A DNA stretch of 64,000 nucleotides from the NCBI GenBank assembly GCA_963971285.1, contig OZ020258.1, positions 5,208,001 to 5,272,000 on the forward strand, in the 5' to 3' direction. The position numbers and the translations under genes were made by a program. Below, one piece after another: positions 37,801 to 46,873 of this stretch. Numbering within the stretch: the stretch's first letter is position 1; every line of letters starts with the position of its first letter. Under the pieces are notes generated by a model. It made no database searches, was not told the origin of the DNA, and worked only from the letters and a program-made list of their open reading frames with translations. The DNA comes from Astropecten irregularis (lineage: Eukaryota; Echinodermata; Asteroidea; Paxillosida; Astropectinidae).

Positions 37801-39771
37801 TCATATTGGTTGCCAGGCAACCTGGAAGAATCGCATGGCCCTGCTGCAGTGCTGGTTGGAGAAACTAAACAGCATCAGGGTGAAAGAGGTAAGTCATAAT
37901 TTCTCTTAATTGGTGCATTTTGCTTTCAGTCATGCCAAAGGAATGATGCATGGTGCTGTATGCAGGGCATACTCAAGGCAATTGTTCCCAGCCAAAATGC
38001 CCAGGGGCTAAAGGTTAGAGCTGCCAGACAAAATCGAGAAAGTACTCGAGTTGAAGTCTTTCTGATGAGCTTGTTGTTTTTCACTGTTGATGGAGGCCAA
38101 AATATTTCATCCTTGAAACCTCCGATCCTTCATTGCTCTTTTTGCAGAGGGAAGATGATGGAGCCTTGGTCCTGACTGAACTACCGGATGAGGTCACGCG
38201 AAGGATTCTTAACCACCTCAGCGATGCGAGAGACATCGTGAACGTGGAGAAGACCTGCTTCCAGCTCCACCTGGTGGCTACGTCCAACATGCTGTGGAGG
38301 GACCATTGCAAGTTCCACTTCACTGAGAGAGAGGTATGATTCGATACTGCTCCAGTGACAGAAGGAATGGAGGGAGGAAGGAAGAAGGGTTTCTATTTGG
38401 AAAGCGAGACATTTGCCTGTCCACTCCCAGCTTAGATTAAAAACACCAACGCCTTAAAAACACCAATGCCTTCTGACCTGGCCATAATCCACCAGTCCAC
38501 TTTCAGCTAGTATTCAGAAATTCTCCTGTCCACTCCTAATGAATGCTGCAAATCCACTTATCCACTCCAAGCTTGATGTTACGATCCACCTGTCCACTTG
38601 TGGATAATGTTCTCAAATCAAACCTGGTGACTACCAGCTAAGGTAGTCAACCTGTCCACTCCTAGCTTGATGTTATTAAGATACACTTGTCCACTCGTTG
38701 TGGCTGATGTTCAGAAATCCACTTGCTGACTACCAGCTAAGGTTTAAAAGTCAACCTATTGGTCCACACCTAGCTTGATGTTAAGACCCACTTGTCAAAT
38801 GTGGGTCTTATGTCAAATGTCAAATGACTATCAAGTGAGGTTTAAAGGTAGAAGGTGAGGTTCAAAGGTAGAAGCGGCAATGTGCTGTCACCGTAAACAG
38901 CGCATACTCCCACTGATTGATCGATGGCTTCAAGTTATTAGGCATTCATCTTTGGTTGGTTTTCGTTTATACAGATGGAGAAAGTGTGCAAGACCAATGA
39001 TCCGGCTACAAACTGGAAAGGAGTCTATAAGAAGTTGCACAAAAGACATCCTCTGAACCAAGTCTACGCCGACATGCTCCAGATATGTGGCTTCTGCAAC
39101 TGCCTCTTCTGGATGGTAAGAAAGCCACACAATAGCGCTGCGCACGTGCACTAAAAATAGCACCGAACCTCAGACAAACATTGCAATTACCGGCCATGCA
39201 AACGTGTGGTGAGTGGAGGTATGTGTGCAGCGCATGCATGGTGTGACGTCATTAGTGTGGAACGCTATTATCAAGAATAACCAAGATCAACTCAATTTTG
39301 GAGCAATAGAAATAACCATGTTTGGGTTGCCATAGTCAATTCTTGGTTAATGCTCAGAATTCGATGCTTGGAATGTGTCATATGGAAATTACTGGAAAAT
39401 AGAATTTGAAAATGAAAATACTTGAGAGAGAAATATGACTCGAGAAAGCTAATCATGTAAGCTGAAATTCATTGTAAATGGCACGGACCCAAAAATTTCA
39501 AATTTCAGATTTCGAGTTTGGCTCAGATCAGCCGGGAAGAAGAATGGAGTTACTTCAGTATATTAATTTTAATACAGGAGGAAAATGAATAAGATTCTGT
39601 GTTTTGTTCAAGGTATTTTGACAGTTTTGTGGGGATGTCTTTTTTTTTTTGCAGAACGGTGGTCACCCCTGCTCAAAGGAGCTTCTGCCTGAGGGCGACC
39701 CTAAGACGCTGAGGCCAGAGTTGATGGTCAATGACCCCATCACTCCTCAGCAGTTCCTGATGAGATTCTAG
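28869..39771 (+). CDS. FBXO32: F-box protein of the FBXO25/FBXO32 (atrogin-1/MAFbx) family
   Basis: Nine coding exons: 28869-29008, 33427-33605, 34472-34515, 35691-35786, 37425-37518, 37719-37888, 38148-38333, 38975-39115 and 39655-39771. Phases agree and give 388 residues (human FBXO32 355, FBXO25 367). Exon 1 has NEWVKTASGWRKL, matching WVKTADGWKR of atrogin-1. Exons 4-5 carry LDLASAVRDHRRFNYV and SSLSGLAQKNLMDVLEEAL. The F-box is at about 250-297 (LTELPDEVTRRILNHLSDAR). The C-terminus has ICGFCNCLFW, GGHPC and TPQQFLMRF, the family ending. As an SCF substrate receptor it would bind Skp1 and select proteins for ubiquitination; in vertebrate muscle atrogin-1 is a FoxO target driving protein loss. 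I chose the donor at 33606 over one at 33581 because only the former keeps exon 3 open. It probably represents the unduplicated ancestor, so the symbol is approximate. Confidence 0.95.
29034..29135. mobile_element. Short hairpin MITE in FBXO intron 1
   Basis: GGGGCGCTGAACTCCCTTTTTT at the left mirrors AAAAAAGGGATTTCAGCGCCC at the right. The inner GGTCTAGCCCGACC is also self-complementary. It lies only 26 bp past the exon 1 donor. Confidence 0.6.
29589..29870. mobile_element. TTAAAGGT-family MITE, degraded copy
   Basis: It contains ACTATCATACTTTGG at one end, then GGTATAAAGATGGTGATTG, ATGCTGTATTTATCCAGAAA and CTGTTTTTCTCAAAAAG in the family order. The other end is decayed. It lies in FBXO intron 1. 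Confidence 0.55.
30930..31512. mobile_element. GGCCACATAAAAAAA MITE, about 580 bp
   Basis: The ends GGCCACATAAAAAAAATTAC and its imperfect mirror (TTTTTTTTATGTGGCC) include GTTTAGCGTCC / GGACGCTAAAC. It lies in FBXO intron 1 and has no long open frame. Confidence 0.6.
32083..32290. mobile_element. GGGRCCTTTTC-family MITE, copy 2
   Basis: Compared with 22711-22894 it is inverted and degraded at both ends. It shares the GGAGCCGGAGC/GCTCCAGCTC arms and the ATTTATATTTTCAGC and TCAAAATAGA blocks. It lies in FBXO intron 1. Confidence 0.5.
33788..34146. mobile_element. TTAAAGGT-family MITE, copy in FBXO intron 2
   Basis: A full-length copy, AAAAGGCAGTATCATACTTT to AAGTATGATACTACTG, with all conserved internal blocks including TTCATGGGCAAAAATATCAA. 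Confidence 0.7.
34556..34693. mobile_element. AATAGCG-ended MITE carrying a CRE, copy 2
   Basis: The ends are AATAGCGCTCTGCAC and GTGCAGAGCGCTATT. A perfect TGACGTCA palindrome is at 34668-34675, near the right end. It lies in FBXO intron 3. Confidence 0.7.
34914..35315. mobile_element. TTAAAGGT-family MITE, copy in FBXO intron 3
   Basis: AAAGGTCATATCATACTTTGG to CCAAAGTATGATAGTACCTTT with the usual internal blocks. A poly-T tract and extra sequence make it about 400 bp. Confidence 0.7.
35351..35488. mobile_element. AATAGCG-ended MITE carrying a CRE, copy 3 (inverted)
   Basis: The ends are AATAGCGTTCCGCAC and GTGCGCAGCGCTATT. TGACGTCA is at 35369-35376. It lies in FBXO intron 3, 36 bp past the TTAAAGGT-family copy. 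Confidence 0.7.
35900..37225 (+). repeat. 19-bp GC-rich minisatellite in FBXO intron 4
   Basis: Tandem units of GTGCCTCTCAGGCTGCCCG, degenerate at the left (35900-36230) and highly homogeneous from about 36240 to 37222, with occasional 22-bp units containing CCATACA. No unit has a stop in the three forward frames, so long open frames arise in all of them. One is continuous with exon 4. It ends about 200 bp before exon 5. Confidence 0.9.
38405..38850 (+). repeat. Degenerate tandem repeat in FBXO intron 7
   Basis: Diverged units of about 55-65 bp share CCTGTCCACTCCTAGCTTGA, ATGTTAAGA and GACTACCAGCTAAGGT blocks. It is non-coding. Confidence 0.6.
39131..39269. mobile_element. AATAGCG-ended MITE carrying a CRE, copy 4
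   Basis: The ends are AATAGCGCTGCGCACGTG and GTGTGGAACGCTATT. TGACGTCA is at 39244-39251. It lies in FBXO intron 8, 15 bp past the exon 8 donor. Confidence 0.7.
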
Positions 39772-42166
39772 CCTTATGGAGAAAGATGATGAGAGCCAAT
39801 ACTCATCTACCAAGCTCACTCCTGAGAAGTGCCTAGACCCATTGTTCCTATGAGACCAGGAGCCAATTTCATGGCCCTGCTTAGCACAAACATTTGCTAA
39901 CCATGAAATGTCCGTCTTTAACAAAACCCAGGATTTAAAGCAAAATTTCCATGTGTATCACTTTTGATTGTTCTTTGGCTGTTGTTTGCTGCTGACCATG
40001 AATATCAAATGAAATCTTTATTGGTGGTTTGTTTTATTGAGCAAGACATTTTGTGCTAAGCAATGTTTTTGTGCTTAACAGCTTCATGAAATTGGCCCCA
40101 GAACTTTCTCTAGCCTTGAAGAAAGACCAGAACCAACACTCAACCACTAACCTCACTTTTAAGTACTTTCTACATCTGTTTGCTACACCACTTTACTATA
40201 AGAATCCAGCGCTGAAAAAAAGACCAGAGCCAAAGCTCATAGAATAAGCGCACTTCTGAGTAAGTTCATTAATCAGTTCCCTGTTTCAAGCTAGAATGCT
40301 GAGGAACAGGCTTGAAGAAAGACCATACAATAGTTGGACAGCTATATTAATAGCTAACTCAAACATTCACTTTGCAAACATTACCTACATGTAGATTTTT
40401 GTTGTTGGTTACATTTCAGGTTAAATAGGAATACATGTACTCTGTTAAGTGTGTTTGGGAAAGGTCTATTTATTCTGTACAATATTTCCTTGCCATTTCA
40501 AAACTTGGTTTCATAGGTTTGGCATCAAGTAGTAAAATGCTTAGAATCATTGAAATTTGTAAAACAAAAATTATTGTTTGAGTGAGTGCATGTGTACAAT
40601 TAACTTTATTTGAAACAACTTTTGACTTTGGCTACAAAATGAGTGTAGAAATAACAAAAACTCTTGTTGAGGAATGTACACTAAAAATTGCATTGATAAA
40701 TTACCAAGTTTAGTTTAAATCGTGTTTTTACCCAAGTAAAAGTGTGTGCTTCATTTGGTGATTCACTATGACAAAAACTCGTAAGAAGGTGTTAGTCTAC
40801 AAATTCTTGTATAGTTTTACTTATAAATTGATGGATTTGATGTTAAAGATCTATTGTTCAACTATGTTTATCATGCATGAGGATTATGTCTATTTATATT
40901 TGTGGGCTGGCCAGTCTTAATCTCTACAAAGGAAGCTCCTGTAAGAATCTTAATGAAGTATTTTATGAAGATATTGATGGTTTATTGAGCGACATACAGT
41001 TATGTACATAGTGATGGATACTACCATATGTTTGGCTTGGTTTGTATATGTAGTCAGAAGAATGCCATGATATGTTTTTTAAGTGTGCATATGGTCTGAC
41101 CATGACAGGAAGTTCAACAAATGAAATGGACCAGATATCTGTAAAAAATATTCTTAGTATATTTTATTATTATATGATTGCTGTATTTTATAATTTCAAA
41201 AGGTAATTTTTATCACAAAATTGTTAAGCCTGCATGGTCAAAATGATTATTTGCCTTTTAACTAAATCATTTGCATTTTGCAAACAATGCAACTTAACAC
41301 ATTTACCAGAAATGAATGCAATTTTTTTTTATGGAAATGGCGAGTATTGTGTTCCACGACATATTAAGCTATTTTGGTATAAGAAAATTGTGGCTTAGAT
41401 TGCGCAGTGAACTTGGGAATGTAGCTGTGTCCAGCATGACTGCTGACGGTGGGATTTGGGTTTAACCCAAATTTTAATAAAATGCAGTGAATTTAGCTCC
41501 AGGGCAAGTCATTGATGTTGGTGCAGCATATTATTCTCTCCATGCAACATTGAAAGGATTTGACGCGGGTATAAAATTAGCCGGAGATTAATAATAAGTT
41601 TTACAAATTATAATTATTATTTGTCTTGAAATAAAATGTTGGAAAATGTATTATTTGTGTGTCGCCCCTGCTTCACTTTGCTTTTGAATTGGTTCAGCTC
41701 AGAATTAAACCTGTCCATTGCCCCCGACAAAAAACACTACTAATAATAATAAATAAATAAATAAATAAATTTTTTAAAACAAATATTGGCTCTAGACCTG
41801 CGCCTGAGTTTCATCTTTTGAGGAGATTTGGTACAATTTAGCTCTATACAAAAAGACATTTTTAAGGGTTTTTTTTCTTGGGCCGCGCCTTGGCACAGAA
41901 TCTCATACACTATGACAATTGAAAAGAATTACATAAATGAAGGTTCTGCCATTTGCAGCACTGAACCAAAGAATAAGAGACTTTTTTTTTTTTTTTTGGA
42001 CTTGGGGGTTCTTACACTGATCGATGCAGTGGGGCACTTTTAAAAAGTTATGATTACTCATGCACAGTGCATTTATTTTTTCTACACGGCGCGGGCTGTG
42101 AATTATGAAGAGCCCCCTCTCGTGGTAGAAGTGTGTCAACTTTACTCGCATTCGCTTGTATAGCGC
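39772..42166 (+). other. FBXO 3' UTR and spacer to RPS12
   Basis: The stop codon is followed by AT-rich sequence with AATAAA at 41630-41635 (another is near 41476), which would give a 3' UTR of about 1.9 kb. A GGRGCCAATTTCATGG-type MITE sits inside it at 39859-40099. No further gene is seen before the RPS12 promoter. Confidence 0.5.
39859..40099. mobile_element. MITE with GGAGCCAATTTCATGG ends in the FBXO 3' UTR
   Basis: GGAGCCAATTTCATGGCCCTGC at the left and GCTTCATGAAATTGGCCCC at the right. The interior, including TTGTGCTAAGCAA, matches 10928-11175 and 62356-62602. Confidence 0.6.
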
Positions 42167-42342
42167 CCTCTTTCAATTTTAGCGAAATTTTGGTGGCACC
42201 ATTGTAAGTAGCCTCGTAAAAATCTGTTAAAATCTACCATTTTAACTAACCATCTTTCCATAATACGCCCTTCACTTGTAGAATATAGTATAAAGATGAT
42301 ATTTATGTCTTTATTTTTTCAGCGAGGACGTCCGCTGAAACC
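42167..42342 (+). promoter_or_regulatory. RPS12 transcription start (5' TOP) and 5' UTR intron
   Basis: A pyrimidine run CCTCTTTC near 42167-42174 is placed as in 5' TOP mRNAs. It is followed by a donor at 42204 (ATT|GTAAGT) and an acceptor ending at 42322 (TTTTTTCAG), leaving 20 nt of 5' UTR before the ATG. TOP starts are standard for animal ribosomal protein genes; the exact start is inferred. Confidence 0.5.
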
Positions 42343-44690
42343 ATGTCTGACGCGGAAGGGTAAGTTGGTTGTGTGCATTTCACGTCCATTGCATACTGTA
42401 CGTAGTTGGGTGGGTTACATTCCTTCCTCCATGGTTACATGTGCTGCCTATTCGATGCGATAAAACTCGGATGGTCGGATAAGCACGCAGTTTCCAAAAA
42501 GGCAATATAGTGTGGACAATGAACGGTGCTGTCCCAATGAAATGACAGAAATGATTGATAGTGAGTTGCTGTTATTTTGTTTTGTTTATTGAGAGATAGA
42601 AATGGTGATTTTTCATTACTTTTCTTGAATTGGGCATTTGGGCATGTTCGATTGTTGGGGGGGGGGGGCAGTCGTATGTGGCTGTGCGAAAATTACACAC
42701 AATAAAAATAAGTGAAAGAGTAACATTACGAGTGTGTAGAATAATCGTATAAGAATCAAGTATCATTTACCCCAATACAGCCTCAATTCCGTTATGTATG
42801 CCTGACACTTCGTATATAAATTTATTTTTTTTATCTGCAGAGATGGACAGACCACCGCAGCTGCTGCTGCAGTTGCCAGCGGCCCCATGGACGTGAACAC
42901 TGCCCTGCAGGAAGTACTCAAGACATCCCTCATCCACGATGGACTTGCCCGTGGTCTCCATGAGGCTGCCAAGGCCCTGGACAAGTACGACTGATCCTTT
43001 TTTGCCTTGTGGGGAGTGGGTTGTGGGAGGGGGTAATTCAGTGGCAAAAAAACATCTTTTCAGCTGGTTACATGACGGTATTAATGCCGTCACACAATGA
43101 TACTAAAAATCTTGTAGTTGTTGCAAACACAAAATGAATTTATTTTGTTTCAAAAAGAAGACGACTTGGTCTCCGGTGATGACAAAACAAAGCTCCTTCT
43201 TCTGACCTGATGGTTGAAGAAAATCTTTACAAGAACCCAAATTTGTTTGTCTGAGGTCACTTTTCGTCTGACATTCATAAAGTCAGCCCCAGCCTTTTGA
43301 AAGAATCCCTTCTGACAGAAAGCCCGACACAAAGATCTTGACAGGGATTACCGATGTTTCTTTTACGAATGACTCATTTGTACAGGCGACAGGCTCATCT
43401 GTGTGTTCTCGCTAACAACTGTGACGAGGCGATGTACAAGAAACTTGTAGAGGCTCTCTGTGCCGAACACTCCATCAACTTGTACAAGGTAAATCAGATA
43501 GATGTGCCAGAAATTTAAAATTACAGACATCGCTACTCATGAAGTGACATCAAAAAGATCTTGCCAATGGTAAAACTAAGACAGGGCGTTACCTTCCTCT
43601 GTCTGTTTAAACTCGGGAGATTTTCATTGGGATCGGTCAACACTGAGGACCTTACAACTCAGTTTGAATGAAGCTGGATGTTGCAGTCTTGAAAACGAAG
43701 TTATCCAATGATGATATTACAAGCTCCCTAATCTTACGTACGGTTGAAGAGAAAAACTTGATCTTGAACCCAAAACATGTCTGAGGATAACTGGTCTTTT
43801 TCCCATCCATTTGGTAGATTTTGGGGTACATTAAGTTGTAGGATGAATTCTCCAAACATTTGAGAAACTTCTGGAAATTGACAACTTGATTTGTATTTCC
43901 TTCCTCAGGTTGATGACAACAAGAAGCTCGGAGAGTGGGCTGGCCTCTGCAAGATTGACAGGGAAGGGAAAGCCAGAAAAGTGGTAGCCTGTAGCTGTGT
44001 CGTCGTCAAGGTATTGAAATTCAAACCAATTTCACCGTTTGATTTGATTAAGGTTGCTTGCAAGAATATAGGACGATTCTAATACGCCCAAATTATTTAG
44101 CAAAGCACCATTTCTGATTTTGGCTCAGAATTGTGTTGCAACTCTGGGCTACCTTGTGAATCCAGGCAGTCTGTACAGTATTGTAGCGTGAAAATACTTC
44201 ACACTTGTTGCAAACTCAACATGAATTTGACGACTCTGTCTCCGGTGATGACAAAACAAAGCTCCTTCTTCTGACCAGTTTGGTTGAAGAAAATCCTTAC
44301 AAGAACCCAAATTTGTTTGTCTGAGGTTACCATCGTCTAATACGTCAGACTTCTTGCTGGATATCTGCCCAACCGTTGCAGTTGATAGCCCGTACGTTAC
44401 TGCAGTTTAAGACGGCTTGCTCAGAACTGCCCTGCCACTTGGAGGGCTGCATCTTGCAGCAGGATGTCAGTAACTGCAGGGCCATATTGCTTTCCAAACT
44501 TCCCTGCCACTTTGGGAGGGCCAACTTGTGAATCGGGGCGTCCTTGGTGACATATAGATACAGACTGAATCACCATCCCTAGCATCAATGATCTAATCAT
44601 GCAATTTCACTTTTGATTATTTTTCTCCAGGACTACGGCAAAGAATCAGCAGCCGTTGACGTCCTCAATGATTACTTCAAGGGACGTTAA
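42343..44690 (+). CDS. RPS12: 40S ribosomal protein eS12
   Basis: Five coding exons: 42343-42359, 42841-42984, 43386-43488, 43909-44010 and 44631-44690. They join in consistent phases to give 141 residues (human RPS12 has 132). Diagnostic blocks are [60 protein letters not shown] and [10 protein letters not shown] at the C-terminus. The protein belongs to the small ribosomal subunit (beak region). The N-terminus has a run of five alanines. The introns host snoRNA candidates, as RPS12 introns do in vertebrates. The poly(A) signal AATAAA is at 44874-44879. Confidence 0.98.
43170..43260 (+). ncRNA. Box C/D snoRNA candidate in RPS12 intron 2
   Basis: C box GTGATGA at 43176-43182, D' box CTGA at 43202-43205 and D box CTGA at 43251-43254. 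The spacing (about 80 nt) and the intronic host fit a C/D snoRNA. Almost the same sequence recurs in intron 4. The terminal stem is weak. No rRNA target is assigned. Confidence 0.7.
43701..43790 (+). ncRNA. Box C/D snoRNA candidate in RPS12 intron 3
   Basis: C box ATGATGA at 43708-43714 and D box CTGA at 43781-43784 are enclosed by a perfect 6-bp terminal stem, TTATCC/GGATAA. It shares AAGCTCC, GGTTGAAGA and GAACCCAAA with the intron 2 and 4 copies, so it is a diverged relative. Confidence 0.75.
44239..44340 (+). ncRNA. Box C/D snoRNA candidate in RPS12 intron 4
   Basis: C box GTGATGA at 44245-44251, D' box CTGA at 44271-44274 and D box CTGA at 44331-44334. It is nearly identical to the intron 2 copy over about 85 nt, while the flanking intron sequences are unrelated. 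Confidence 0.7.
44396..44600 (+). ncRNA. Possible H/ACA-type RNA or tandem duplication in RPS12 intron 4
   Basis: Two similar segments of about 60 nt (starting GTTACTGCAG at 44396 and AGTAACTGCAGG near 44469) each contain CCCTGCCACTT and GGAGGG. Each could fold, and an ACA lies in ATAGATACAGAC near 44560. Clear H and ACA spacing was not established, so this is tentative. Confidence 0.25.
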
Positions 44691-45741
44691 ACAACCAAGC
44701 CACTGGTGCCCCACACTCCACCCTGATGTCACCCCAATATCAGGTTAAGGAGACGTCAACCCTGGCAGTTTTTTCCTTTTTGGCAGAAAAATGTAACATT
44801 TTATTCTGGAACAAGATATTTTCTAGTGAATAATGTCAAAATTATTGTTCACGTCCATGGGGGAAAAGCAAGAAATAAAAAGACGATAAAAAAGCAATGA
44901 TTTTGTTTCTGCTGTGTGTTATTTTGTCTGAAGACTTGAATAGATATTGAAGAACATGTACTGTACATATAAGACAACAGGTATAAAGAATGAAAATGAA
45001 ATACTTGGGGGGGGGGGAGATCTCAATAATCTGAAAAAAAAATGTTTTCTTAAGAGTCATATTCAAAGTTCCAAAAGAAGTTGTTCATGATGTTAATGAA
45101 TTGTAAATCAACTTTGTTCCCTGCAAAATCAACCGATGGATAATTTCCAATGAATTGCGTTCCTTCAAGACCATTTTTTGTATCACACCATTCATCACTA
45201 GCACCGTCTTGCAAAGGGTTATCAATTTGTTTTCAAAAGTAATGTTTTGTAATGGAATTTATTACCATGGCCTACTTCAAGGATAACAACATTTTCCCAA
45301 CAAGATAATTTTTAAATTATTTTTTTAACAGATTAAATATATTAACTTGCATGATAAATAGCCACTTGGAATATTGGATAACAGAAAAGCAAAACTAAAC
45401 AACAAAACAAAAAGAAAGCTCTTCTTTTAATGAACATAATAGAAAGGAAATGAGTCTTCAACTGATCCAACTCATTTTTGTCCCTACTTAAAAATAACCC
45501 CAACATTATGGCAGGTTCAATTTAAAAGGATGCTATTTTCTACCAGGATCAATTGGATCTAATGTTGAATAATAGGAGTTGAGGTCCACACCTTTGATAG
45601 TATTTTACTGCATTTGTTTTTATCAGTGGAAAAAACGTAACATATATTTTAAATATATATTTATATAATATATATTTTATATTTGGATAACTCGTCCGCA
45701 AAAGAAGTATATTCACGTCAGCAAGGGAATGTTTTATTGCT

Positions 45742-46098
45742 TTAAAGGTAATATCATACTTTGGTTTTTATGAGAGAAATACAGATTCATGGGCAAAAAA
45801 TATCAAGACAGTAAGAGTCATCTGTGAAAATTTTAGTCCAATATGGTGCCCACTTTTTGAGAAAACAGTGAAAAACGGCCACAGTATTTCTTAAGTCTTC
45901 TCTTATTTTTGATCTTTTAAAAGATCATAAAGATTTTCGGTCGTTGGTTTTACTAATTTCTGGATAAATACACCATTTCAGGCAGAAACATTTTAACGGT
46001 ATGTTTCTACCATCACCGTCTTCATACCCTGCAAGTTATACGTAAATATGTGAACATTTCTGTTTTGGTTTCTTACCAAAGTATGATACTACCTTTAA
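45742..46098. mobile_element. TTAAAGGT-family MITE
   Basis: A full-length copy with TTAAAGGTAATATCATACTT at the left and AAGTATGATACTACCTTTAA at the right, plus all internal blocks. An inverted partial copy abuts it. Confidence 0.75.
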
Positions 46099-46329
46099 AG
46101 GTACCTTTAAACAACGACCGAAAATCATTTTGATCTTTTAAAAGATCGAAAATAAAAGAGAAAAGATTTCAGAAATACTGTGGCCGTTTTTCACGATTTT
46201 CTAAAAAAGTGAGCACCGTATGGGACTGAAATTTTCATAGATGACTATTAATACTGTATCTTCCTTGATATTTTTGCCCATGAATCTGTACTTCTTTGAG
46301 AAAAACCAAAGTATGATACTACCTTTAAA
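46099..46329. mobile_element. TTAAAGGT-family MITE, inverted partial copy
   Basis: It runs AAACAACGACCGAAAATC to AAGTATGATACTACCTTTAA in the opposite orientation to 45742-46098 and lacks one third of the element. The two copies together make a large imperfect inverted repeat. Confidence 0.7.
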
Positions 46330-46347
46330 TTGCCTCAATAGATTGCA

Positions 46348-46785
46348 TGCATGACAAGGAATGGACGACTGTTGTCTGCCATAGACGCTTGGCTATTGAC
46401 CAAGTTTGCCAGTAAAATGTATGACGGGAGATGGTATCATTCAGTGATGTCGAATTATAAAATGTCGCAGAAGTAACACGGGCCAGTGCAGAAGGCAGCA
46501 CAGTCAATAATCCTGCACCAATTCGCTTCTTCAAAATTGCAGCTTTCTCCAATATAATTAAGAAGCTTGGTTCTGTCCGAATGTCCCAGTTGATACCATT
46601 CTTCGATCCCAAAGATGACTTTGATTTCCTTGTCCACGTCGAGTTTGATTTCTTTGTCGCTTAAAACGACATTCTATGACAAGTGTATGTCAGGAATGGA
46701 CGGCTGTTGTCTGCAATAGACGCTTGGCTATTATGAAAACTTGACCCAGTTTGCAAGTAAAAATGTACGACGGGAGATGGTATCA
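46348..46785. repeat. Duplicated segment near the PRIM2 3' end
   Basis: GGAATGGACGACTGTTGTCTGC to GACGGGAGATGGTATCA (46348-46440) recurs at 46689-46785 with small changes, in the same orientation and about 340 bp apart. The function is unknown. Short open frames here are not conserved between the copies. Confidence 0.6.
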
Positions 46786-46873
46786 ATAATGTCTAGCTAA
46801 AGATAATACAGTATATTCATAATGTACACATAGAGATCCACCCTATGTACCTTGCAACCTCCAGCGAGAGCCA

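Larger units (their letters stand above)
44691..46873. other. Convergent spacer between RPS12 and PRIM2
   Basis: It holds the RPS12 3' UTR with AATAAA at 44874-44879, then AT-rich DNA with ATATAT runs near 45650, two adjacent TTAAAGGT-family elements, and a duplicated segment of about 95 bp (46348-46440 and 46689-46785). The right part may be PRIM2 3' UTR. No further gene is seen. Confidence 0.5.

Noticed and set aside
38901-38940. CRISPR-like or prokaryotic repeats anywhere in the window
   Set aside because: The tandem repeats seen here lack unique spacers of constant length, and the genes are spliced eukaryotic genes.
46325-46637. Minus-strand frames of 60-95 codons left of PRIM2
   Set aside because: They overlap a duplicated segment, are not conserved between its two copies and have no recognisable domain.
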